A DNA stretch of 12,908 nucleotides, taken from Verrucomicrobiota bacterium. Lineage in GTDB: Bacteria > Verrucomicrobiota > Verrucomicrobiia > Limisphaerales > JADLHS01. The notes beneath the pieces were generated by a model. The model ran no database searches and was not told where the DNA came from. It saw only the letters and a list, made by a program, of their open reading frames with translations. The translations under genes were made by a program, and so were the position numbers. Location: assembly GCA_025360895.1 (NCBI GenBank), contig JANYBF010000183.1:1-12908 (forward strand), read 5' to 3'. This document shows positions 7,378-12,908 of this stretch, piece by piece (positions within the stretch are counted from its first letter, which is position 1; the number at the start of each line of letters is the position of its first letter).

Positions 7378-7707
7378 TCACTGCGACAAACTCTGAGCCA
7401 CCCAATCGAGATAACCCTTCGCGCCGTCGGTCACGGACAACACGATGAACTCTGGCGTGGTGTAGGGATGTTGAGCGAGAATGAATTTCTCCAACGCGCC
7501 GATCCGGGCGCGCGTGGTCTTCATGACTAGCAACACTTCGTGGCTGCGTTCGATTTTGCCCTGCCACCAGTAATGCGACTCGGTTCTTGGGATCAGGTTG
7601 GCACACGCAATCAACCGTGCGGCCAGCGCCGCCCGCGCCAGTCGCCGCGCCGTTTTGAGATCCGGCGCCGTGACCAGCACCACTCTGAATTTTCCGGTCG
7701 CCGGCAT
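7378..7707 (-). CDS. cutA: divalent-cation tolerance protein CutA
   Basis: This 109-residue, small trimeric cytoplasmic protein has the size usual for the family. Hallmarks are LIACANLIPRTESHYWW (about 32-48), WQGKIERSHEVLLVMKT, and HPYTTPEFIVLSV with a C-terminal YLDWV. E. coli CutA was linked to copper tolerance and binds copper, but the physiological role of CutA proteins is unsettled. The ATG at 7707 lies 3 nt after the pyrD stop, so it is probably read from the same transcript and translationally coupled; no separate ribosome binding site is evident. It ends just before a short A-run (TGAAAAAAG on its strand), and no strong terminator is seen. Confidence 0.95.
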   Translation of the reverse strand: MPATGKFRVVLVTAPDLKTARRLARAALAARLIACANLIPRTESHYWWQGKIERSHEVLLVMKTTRARIGALEKFILAQHPYTTPEFIVLSVTDGAKGYLDWVAQSLSQ

Positions 7708-7710
7708 CAG

Positions 7711-8829
7711 TCAAATTCGTTGGGGTTGGATTGCCGCACTACCCACGGCTGCCCGGAGTTCGTGGAACCCGCCGGTGGACAACCGTTGCCGCAGTCCTCG
7801 AACCAGCTCGCCGGCGAGGCCCGGCCCTTCGTAAACCAACCCGGTGTAAACTTGCACCAGACTGGCGCCTGCGGTGACTTTTTCCCACGCATCGTCCGCA
7901 TCGAAAATGCCGCCAACGCCGATGATGGGTAAAGTGCCGCGCGTCTGTCGGTAAAGGTGGCGGATAACTTCGGTGCTGCGGACGCGCAAGGGTCGGCCAC
8001 TGAGTCCGCCGGTTTCGGCATAGGCCCGCCGGCCGGCCGGGTCGTCTGTTGCCGGGCGATTGATCGTGGTGTTCGTAGCGACAATCCCGGCAATCTGACG
8101 CGGGCCGACCAGTTCCAAGATTTCGTCGAGGGCTTCGAAAGTAAGGTCAGGTGCCACTTTAACCAAGATGGGTTTGGCGGAGCCGCCGTTGACGGTTTGC
8201 AACGCTGCGAGGATTTCGTCGAGCGCGGTCTTGTCCTGCAACTGGCGAAGGTTAGGCGTGTTGGGGGAGCTGACGTTGACGACAAAGAAATCGGCGAGGT
8301 CGCGCAGGACGCGAAAGGAATTGGCGTAATCCGCCGCCGCTTCGTTGAGGGGAGTGACTTTGGATTTACCGAGGTTAATGCCCACGGGATGGTTTGGCCA
8401 CCCTCCGCGTGCGCGCCATTCGCTCAAGGTTTGCGCCAGCGCGCCGGCGCCGGCGTTGTTAAACCCCATGCGATTCACAATGGCCTGGTCCGCGCTGGCG
8501 CGAAAGACCCGGGGTGGCGGATTGCCGGGTTGCGCGTGCCACGTCACGCCGCCCAGTTCGCTGAAGCCGAAACCGAGCGCAGCCCACGCGGGCACGGCCT
8601 CGCCCAGCTTATCCATGCCCGCCGCGAGACCAATGGGATTGGGAAAACGCAGGCCAAAAAGTTCAATCGGCAAAGCCGGCGCCGCGAGGAAGGCGCCGAG
8701 GGCTTCGCACGCCAGCGGATGGCGGCTGATCCAGTTCAAACCGTGCAGGGTGCGCCCGTGGATTGTTTCAGCATCTTCAGCGAACAAAGCGGGGCGCAGC
8801 AGCCGCCGGTAGAGCCAACTCATGGCCAT
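7711..8829 (-). CDS. pyrD: dihydroorotate dehydrogenase (quinone), class 2
   Basis: This 372-residue FMN enzyme of pyrimidine synthesis oxidises dihydroorotate to orotate and passes electrons to the quinone pool at the inner membrane. The N-terminal segment MSWLYRRLLRPALF and following ~40 residues form the membrane-associating extension of class 2 enzymes. FMN/substrate motifs follow in order: GLAAGMDK, NPPPRVFR, NRMGFNN, NLGKSK, VNVSSPNTPNLRQLQ, LVKVAPDL, ATNTT, ETGGLSGRPL, GVGGI and VQVYTGLVYEGPGL. The serine of SSPNTP (Ser188) matches the class 2 catalytic base Ser175 of E. coli; class 1 enzymes use cysteine. The C-terminus is about 20 residues longer than in E. coli. ATG at 8829 and ATG at 8823 (MAMS) are both possible; neither has a clear Shine-Dalgarno. 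It is followed directly by cutA and preceded by shc with a 193-bp gap, so it probably has its own promoter. Confidence 0.96.
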   Translation of the reverse strand: MAMSWLYRRLLRPALFAEDAETIHGRTLHGLNWISRHPLACEALGAFLAAPALPIELFGLRFPNPIGLAAGMDKLGEAVPAWAALGFGFSELGGVTWHAQPGNPPPRVFRASADQAIVNRMGFNNAGAGALAQTLSEWRARGGWPNHPVGINLGKSKVTPLNEAAADYANSFRVLRDLADFFVVNVSSPNTPNLRQLQDKTALDEILAALQTVNGGSAKPILVKVAPDLTFEALDEILELVGPRQIAGIVATNTTINRPATDDPAGRRAYAETGGLSGRPLRVRSTEVIRHLYRQTRGTLPIIGVGGIFDADDAWEKVTAGASLVQVYTGLVYEGPGLAGELVRGLRQRLSTGGFHELRAAVGSAAIQPQRI

Positions 8830-9022
8830 AGTGTCGGGCGAGGGGCGCCGGGTGTCGAGCCGGGAATCGAGAGCCGTGGGTCATTTCGCGGTGAGTAGCG
8901 TAGAATCTTTCCCTTGCTAAAACAGCGTCGAACCGTCACGCGCCTCAGACAGCGGTGGCAGATTCACGAGCGCGAAGGGACAGTTGACCGAGCAGGAAAA
9001 ATCCTGGAATGCCGGGGGGTGG
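8830..9022. other. spacer between shc and pyrD
   Basis: This 193-bp spacer lies between two minus-strand genes. A short inverted repeat CAGGA/TCCTG with a 4-nt loop (8993-9006) lies just after the shc stop; its stem is too short for a confident terminator. The pyrD promoter should be here, but no hexamer pair stands out. Confidence 0.3.
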
Positions 9023-11134
9023 CTATCGGCCGTAGCCGGCACTCGCGATGGCAAAGCGATCGGTCAGGGAAATCTTTCCGTTCACTTCATTATTGCCGCC
9101 CACCGCGTCGCGCGCGAGCAACTGCTTGTAAGTCGCCAGCGCCAACAGCGGCCAGGCGTTACGATACATGTCGTATTTCAGATAGAACACTTTCGGGAAA
9201 CCGGTGCCCGTGATCTCGTCCTCCGTCCATGAGCCGTCGGCATTTTGTGTGCGGATGAGATATTGGATCCCGCAGCGCAGGCTCGGCAAGTCGGGATCGC
9301 CGAACGCACACAAGCCCATAACGGCCCACGCCGTTTGGGACGCGGTACTGGGGCCTTGGCCTTTGAAGACCGGATCGTCGTAAGTGTTGCAACGTTCGCC
9401 CCAGCCGCCGTCGGGACGTTGGACGCTTTCGAACCACTGCTTCGCCTTTTGCAGCCACGCCTCGTTCATGTCGAGTTTTAGCGCCCGCAACCCGCGCAGG
9501 ACCTGCCAGGTGCCGTAAATGTAATTCACGCCCCAGCGGCCGTACCACGAGCCATCCTCTTCCTGCTCGCCCCGGATATATTCCAGCGCATGCACGATCT
9601 GCGGGTGGCTGGGACTCCAACCTTCGTAGCCGAGTAATTCCAGAATCCGCGCGGTGATGTCGGCGCACTCGGGGTCCAGCATTGCGTTGTGATCCGCGAA
9701 GGGCACTTTTTCCAAAATGTTCTTCGTGCAATCCTTGTCGAACGCGGCCCAACCGCCGTCCTTGCACTGAAAAGCCATCAGCCAATTCAGCCCCCGCTGA
9801 AGACACTCATTGCGACGGGTCGGGTTGTCCGTCGGGATTTGTCGCAACGCGAGCAGCACCATGGCCGTGTCGTCCACGTCCGGATTCCACTTGTTATTGT
9901 ACTCAAACACCCAGCCACTCGGCTCGACGTTGACGGGATTCTTGTACTGCCAGTCACCGCGAAAACGAATCTCCTTTTCCATCAGCCACTCCGCGCAGCG
10001 CTTCAGCTTTGGATGATTGGCCGGCACACCCGATTCGCGCAGGCACATCGCCACGATGGCGGTATCCCAAACCGGCGAGAAGCACGGCTCAATGCGCACC
10101 GTGTCTTCGGTTTCGTGTTCGAGCTTCTTCAACTCGTACGCCGCGCGTTTGACCTGAGGATGATCCTCCGGATAACCCAGCGCCTTGAGCGCAATCAGGG
10201 CGTTGAGCATCGCCGGAAAAATGGCCGCCAGCCCATCGCTGCCTTCAAACCGCTCCAGCATCCAATTCTCGCACTTCCGCAACGCGCGCTTTCGGAACGG
10301 GTGAATCCCGTTCTGCGCGAACACTTCGGCAAACTTGTGCAACCGATCCAGCCACAAAAAAAAGTTCCGTATGGAAACTTTGTCGGGGTCCGGGGGCAAG
10401 GCGAGATCGCGCTCGTGCATACCGGCCGGATAAAGCTCGTCCAGATTGACGTTGTTCTTGAGCGCGCGCGTGGGTTTGAAATGGTTGATGATGGCCAGCG
10501 GTACGAGCATCGCGCGCGACCAGTTGCTCATCTCCCAGAAATTGACGTGAAACCATTTGCCGATGAGCAGCACCTCGCATGGAATCGTCGGCACGTACTT
10601 CCATGGGAACAAGCCGATCAGCGCCAGGTACAGCTTGGAAAACGTGTTCATCCGCGGCACGCCGCCCAGGCTCACCGCCATTTCGCGCGCCTTCAACATC
10701 CGGGGGTCGGTCGCGGGCACCCCCGCCAGTTTCAGAGCCAGGTAAGCCTTCACGGTCGCATTCACCTCTGCCGGACCGCCGTGGTAGATGTTCCAGCCAC
10801 CGTCTGCCAACTGCATCCCCAGGATGTGATTAACCGCTTTGCGCTGCCATTCCCGATCCACCTTCCCGTTCCAGTGATGATACGCGACCGTGTCGGACAC
10901 CAGCGTGGAATCCACCATCAATTCGCCGACCCAGAAACCTTCCGGATTTTGAATGCTCAACAAATAATCCTGCGACCGCCGGAGGGCGGCCTCAAATTCG
11001 GGCCAGGGTTGAATGTCGGAATCGGGTTGCGGAGTTTCGCTCCCGATCCGGCCGGTGCCGGATAAAACTATCACGTTTTCATTCTGCGAAGTTGCGGAAA
11101 CAGAGTAAAGGCGATAATCCGGTGGGCGCACCAA
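9023..11134 (-). CDS. shc: squalene-hopene cyclase
   Basis: This 703-residue class II triterpene cyclase converts squalene to hopene/hopanol for hopanoid membrane lipids and is monotopic on the inner membrane. The protonating acid motif DVDDTA lies at 419-424, so Asp421/Asp422 match Asp376/Asp377 of Alicyclobacillus. QW repeats are visible: QNPEGFW, QLADGGW, QCKDGGW, QEEDGSW, QRPDGGW and QNADGSW, ending with the family's GTGFPKVFYLKY and RNAWPLLAL. It is about 70 residues longer than the 631-aa Alicyclobacillus enzyme, largely through an N-terminal extension rich in polar residues. The start is TTG at 11134 (GTG at 11131 is the alternative); GGAGGTGA at 11145-11138 supports this position. No phytoene/squalene synthase-like (hpnCDE) or hopanoid-modifying genes are near. 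The divergent CII-like HTH gene shares its upstream region. Confidence 0.97.
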   Translation of the reverse strand: MVRPPDYRLYSVSATSQNENVIVLSGTGRIGSETPQPDSDIQPWPEFEAALRRSQDYLLSIQNPEGFWVGELMVDSTLVSDTVAYHHWNGKVDREWQRKAVNHILGMQLADGGWNIYHGGPAEVNATVKAYLALKLAGVPATDPRMLKAREMAVSLGGVPRMNTFSKLYLALIGLFPWKYVPTIPCEVLLIGKWFHVNFWEMSNWSRAMLVPLAIINHFKPTRALKNNVNLDELYPAGMHERDLALPPDPDKVSIRNFFLWLDRLHKFAEVFAQNGIHPFRKRALRKCENWMLERFEGSDGLAAIFPAMLNALIALKALGYPEDHPQVKRAAYELKKLEHETEDTVRIEPCFSPVWDTAIVAMCLRESGVPANHPKLKRCAEWLMEKEIRFRGDWQYKNPVNVEPSGWVFEYNNKWNPDVDDTAMVLLALRQIPTDNPTRRNECLQRGLNWLMAFQCKDGGWAAFDKDCTKNILEKVPFADHNAMLDPECADITARILELLGYEGWSPSHPQIVHALEYIRGEQEEDGSWYGRWGVNYIYGTWQVLRGLRALKLDMNEAWLQKAKQWFESVQRPDGGWGERCNTYDDPVFKGQGPSTASQTAWAVMGLCAFGDPDLPSLRCGIQYLIRTQNADGSWTEDEITGTGFPKVFYLKYDMYRNAWPLLALATYKQLLARDAVGGNNEVNGKISLTDRFAIASAGYGR

Positions 11135-11137
11135 TCG

Positions 11138-11145
11138 TCACCTCC
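11138..11145 (-). promoter_or_regulatory. strong ribosome binding site of shc
   Basis: GGAGGTGA on the minus strand is the best Shine-Dalgarno in the window. GGAGG is 6 nt from the TTG at 11134 and 9 nt from the GTG at 11131, which fixes the shc start here rather than at a later GTG about 20 codons downstream. Confidence 0.7.
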
Positions 11146-11174
11146 AGGCACGCTCGATTTGGCGATGGACGAGT

Positions 11175-11188
11175 GTGATTCGTGATTG
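11175..11188. repeat. tandem 7-bp repeat in the shc / HTH divergent region
   Basis: GTGATTC is directly followed by GTGATTG in the spacer between the divergent shc and CII-like genes. It could be an operator-like direct repeat, but it is short enough to be chance. The second copy begins at the GTG that would be the upstream alternative start of the HTH gene. Confidence 0.2.
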
Positions 11189-11220
11189 AAATACCACCTG
11201 CATTTTCGCATTGTGCGCCC

Positions 11221-11688
11221 ATGCAATCCCACGAACTGCTACGCGAAGTCCTCCAGAAATCCAGCGTCAAACAAGTTGCCGCCGACCTCGGCCTCTCGCT
11301 TTCCATGCTGTACAAGTGGGCCGAACCAGACGAAGGCGACGGCAGCGGCACCATCAACCCGCTCGACCGTATCGAAGGGCTCATTCGCAGCACCGGCGAC
11401 CGCCGCCTCGTGCAATGGATTTGTGAGCGGGCCGGGGGTTTTTTCATCCGCAATCCCAAACACCATCAACCGCACCCTGATTACCTGATCCCAGCCACCA
11501 ACGAAATCGTTCAGGAATTCGCGGACTTGCTCGCCGTTATTGCCGGGGCGGCGGCGGATAATCAGATCACCCCCAAGGAAGCCAAAAATATCCGAGGCCG
11601 CTGGGAAGAGTTAAAATCGGTAACCGAAGGTTTCGTTGCGTGCTGTGAAGGGGGAAATTTTTCTCCGCTGAAAGACAAATCACCCTGA
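11221..11688 (+). CDS. phage-regulatory-CII-like helix-turn-helix protein
   Basis: This 155-residue cytoplasmic protein is probably DNA-binding. The N-terminal stretch ELLREVLQKSSVKQVAADLG then LSLSMLYKWAEP (about residues 4-36) is a clear helix-turn-helix. It is followed by INPLDRIEGLIRSTGDRRLVQWI and a conserved-looking GGFFIRNPK segment. The second half is helical (PATNEIVQEFADLL, then ITPKEAKNIRGRWEEL). The whole resembles the bacterial 'phage regulatory CII' family, which also occurs as single chromosomal copies without a prophage; that is from memory. I chose ATG 11221. A GTG at 11182 would add 13 residues (MIEIPPAFSHCAP) that look unlike the domain; neither has a good Shine-Dalgarno. 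It is divergent from shc with an 86-bp spacer, making shc or itself a possible target. No integrase or phage structural gene accompanies it. Confidence 0.8.
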   Translation: MQSHELLREVLQKSSVKQVAADLGLSLSMLYKWAEPDEGDGSGTINPLDRIEGLIRSTGDRRLVQWICERAGGFFIRNPKHHQPHPDYLIPATNEIVQEFADLLAVIAGAAADNQITPKEAKNIRGRWEELKSVTEGFVACCEGGNFSPLKDKSP

Positions 11689-11737
11689 CCGAATCCGAGG
11701 TGATTGTCGTCTGATCGTGGCAAAATAACCCCACGCT

Positions 11738-11771
11738 TCCAACTGCTGGGGGAAGACAAACCAAAGTTGGA
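11738..11771. terminator. weak candidate bidirectional terminator
   Basis: The inverted repeat TCCAACT (11738-11744) / AGTTGGA (11765-11771) encloses a smaller possible stem CTTCC/GGAAG and is followed by GCTTTT on the plus strand. It lies between the convergent HTH and exbD genes, where a terminator is expected, but the 20-nt loop and short T-run make it weak. The rest of 11689-11813 holds nothing recognisable. Confidence 0.3.
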
Positions 11772-11813
11772 GCTTTTCGGGAGGTTAGGCGACTCGGGTT
11801 GTAAATTCCCGGC

Positions 11814-12245
11814 TTACGGCTTCCCGACTTCCTTCATGAACGCGTTGACAATCTTCACCTTCGCTTCCTTGGCGGCATCCATTACTTTCACAATTTGACC
11901 GAATGGGGCTTTGGTATCCGCGCGGATCGCGAGTTTGAGTTCGGGGTTGGCTTTCACCCGCGATAGGAGTTCGGCGCGGAGGGTCTCGCCCGTCACAACG
12001 ATTTCCTGACCTTCACCGCCCAGCCGCAAGTTGCCTTGGACATCAATACTCACGATCAGGGGCAGGTCCTCGCTGGCGCCGGTCTTCTGGGCCTGGGTGG
12101 ATTCAGGCAACGCGAGTTTTAGTGCGGGCTGTTGCCGGAACGTGGTCGTCACCATCAGAAAAATCAGCAGCACGATCAACACGTCAATCAGTGCCACGAT
12201 GATGATCGTGGGCGTGGAGCGGCGTTTACGGATGGAAAAGCGCAC
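11814..12245 (-). CDS. exbD: ExbD/TolR-type biopolymer transport protein
   Basis: This 143-residue inner-membrane protein acts with ExbB as a proton-driven motor energising TonB- or Tol-type systems. It has one membrane helix near the N-terminus (about 13-33, IIIVALIDVLIVLLIFLMV) with the essential membrane Asp at position 21. The periplasmic domain follows, including LPLIVSIDVQGNLRLGGE and the LKLAIRADTKAPFGQIVKVMDAAKEA region typical of the family. The start is a GTG at 12245 placed immediately after the exbB stop (TAA then GTG). The purine-rich GGAGAAGAAG at the exbB 3' end can serve as ribosome binding site, so translational coupling is likely. ExbD versus TolR cannot be settled, since no TonB, TolA, TolB or Pal gene is in the window. 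Confidence 0.93.
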   Translation of the reverse strand: MRFSIRKRRSTPTIIIVALIDVLIVLLIFLMVTTTFRQQPALKLALPESTQAQKTGASEDLPLIVSIDVQGNLRLGGEGQEIVVTGETLRAELLSRVKANPELKLAIRADTKAPFGQIVKVMDAAKEAKVKIVNAFMKEVGKP

Positions 12246-12839
12246 TTACTTCTTCTCCTCCCGATACTGCCGGCGCACGAATTCGTCGCAGAGGGTTTCC
12301 ATTTCCACGGCCAGCATTTCGACCTTCTTGGAGTAGTAAGTCCATGAGATCAGCGCGGGGATGGCAATAAGCAAACCGATGAGCGTAGCTTTGAGAATCA
12401 GTGCGATGCCGCTGGCCAGTTTGGAAGCGTCGCTCAGCCCCGCCTGGCCGACGTTTTCAAACGTGGTCATCATGCCAATGATCGTGCCCACCAATCCCAG
12501 CAATGGCGCGATGCCCACGATGATTTCCAAGACCACCAGACCGCGTTCCAGCCGGACAATTTCGTGGCGGGCGCGGGTCTGCAACGCGTCTACGTTTTCC
12601 TCCTTGGGCCAGTCCAGGCGACTGATCGCCAGCAACAGCAACCGCCCCAGCGGCGACGCATGTTGCTGACATACCCGATTAAGCATCGCCACATCGTCCC
12701 GCGACTGGCAGGCGGCGATGGCGGACTCCACTTCCGGCGGTACTACTTTTTTCCAGCGCAGGGCCAGCCCGCGTTCGACAATGAAGGTCAGCCCCACGAC
12801 CGATGTAATAACCAGCAGGATGTAAACGATGATTTCCAT
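12246..12839 (-). CDS. exbB: ExbB/TolQ/MotA-type proton channel protein
   Basis: This 197-residue inner-membrane protein forms the proton channel of the ExbB-ExbD complex. There are three membrane segments: VYILLVITSVVGLTFIV near the N-terminus, VVLEIIVGIAPLLGLVGTIIGMM in the middle, and GIALILKATLIGLLIAIPALISW later. The PLLGLVGT and KATLIGL elements carry the conserved channel threonines, and a cytoplasmic loop of about 75 residues lies between helices 1 and 2. I prefer ATG 12839; a TTG at 12845 would add two residues. No clear Shine-Dalgarno precedes either. It is the first visible gene of the exbBD pair and abuts exbD. Genes upstream in the same operon would lie outside the window. Confidence 0.94.
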   Translation of the reverse strand: MEIIVYILLVITSVVGLTFIVERGLALRWKKVVPPEVESAIAACQSRDDVAMLNRVCQQHASPLGRLLLLAISRLDWPKEENVDALQTRARHEIVRLERGLVVLEIIVGIAPLLGLVGTIIGMMTTFENVGQAGLSDASKLASGIALILKATLIGLLIAIPALISWTYYSKKVEMLAVEMETLCDEFVRRQYREEKK

Positions 12840-12846
12840 GTTCAAT

Positions 12847-12888
12847 TCAGTTGACCGGGAATGCGCCCGGACGTTCGGATGTTTTCAT
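12847..12888 (-). other. possible 13-codon leader reading frame before exbB
   Basis: An ATG at 12888 opens MKTSERPGAFPVN and a TGA ending 8 nt before the exbB ATG. The preceding TAA (12889-12887 on this strand) overlaps that ATG and could equally be the end of an upstream gene whose last visible codons read TFFYN. It may be chance; no homology is claimed. Confidence 0.15.
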
Positions 12889-12908
12889 TAGTTGTAAAAA
12901 AAGGTAAA

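Noticed and set aside
7957..8898. 313-codon open frame on the plus strand opposite pyrD
   Set aside because: Antisense to a fully conserved pyrD, no domain recognisable.
8993..9006. CAGGA/TCCTG hairpin after shc as terminator
   Set aside because: Five-base stem with A/T loop and no T-run after it; too weak.
9689..11065. 458-codon open frame on the plus strand opposite shc
   Set aside because: It lies wholly antisense to a squalene-hopene cyclase with all motifs, is rich in Arg/His as expected for a GC-rich shadow frame, and shows no recognisable domain.
11221..11688. CII-like gene as sign of a prophage
   Set aside because: No integrase, repressor, structural genes or attachment repeats nearby, and the neighbours are chromosomal housekeeping genes.
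1..12908. CRISPR array, tRNA/rRNA, transposon, or defence/biosynthetic island
   Set aside because: No regularly spaced repeats, no RNA gene signature, no transposase or recombinase, and no clustered unknown genes were found on either strand.

Overview
The window is an ordinary chromosomal stretch of a moderately GC-rich Gram-negative bacterium. It carries an ExbB/ExbD pair (TonB-type energising of an outer membrane), a secreted gamma-glutamyltransferase, a class 2 quinone-linked dihydroorotate dehydrogenase and a squalene-hopene cyclase. Together with a CII-like regulator whose sequence style I associate with Verrucomicrobiota, this suggests Verrucomicrobiota (a Pedosphaera/Limisphaerales-like lineage). 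That assignment is inference, since no rRNA or marker tree is available. Several genes lack a clear Shine-Dalgarno sequence.

Left part (1-7208) reads as a glutamate utilisation block. On the minus strand are korA and korB (2-oxoacid:ferredoxin oxidoreductase, korB cut by the window edge). On the plus strand is a tight run of a GltP/DctA-type symporter, glutamate dehydrogenase and a secreted gamma-glutamyltransferase; the symporter and gdh are 23 nt apart, and gdh and ggt overlap by ATGA. A plausible flow is: gamma-glutamyl compounds are cleaved outside the cytoplasm, glutamate is imported, it is oxidatively deaminated to 2-oxoglutarate, and this is oxidised to succinyl-CoA with reduced ferredoxin. 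Between the two divergent arms (2265-2902) lies the decayed 3' end of a gene resembling the C-terminal domain of 2,4-diaminopentanoate dehydrogenase/DapB-like oxidoreductases, with a one-base frameshift. A purine/pyrimidine-skewed inverted repeat sits inside the first codons of ggt and makes its true start uncertain.

Middle part (7209-11134), all minus strand: shc (squalene-hopene cyclase), then pyrD, then cutA only 3 nt after pyrD. These are housekeeping and membrane-lipid genes with no obvious pathway link. Divergent from shc is a small HTH gene of the phage-CII-like type, which is a candidate regulator of its neighbour.

Right part (11689-12908): a convergent intergenic region with a weak candidate terminator, then exbD and exbB on the minus strand, abutting and probably translationally coupled. 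No RNA gene, CRISPR array, transposase or integrase was seen. I found no convincing new multi-gene system. The points most worth a second look are the glutamate block, the pseudogene remnant, the repeat in the ggt start and the shc/CII-like divergent pair.
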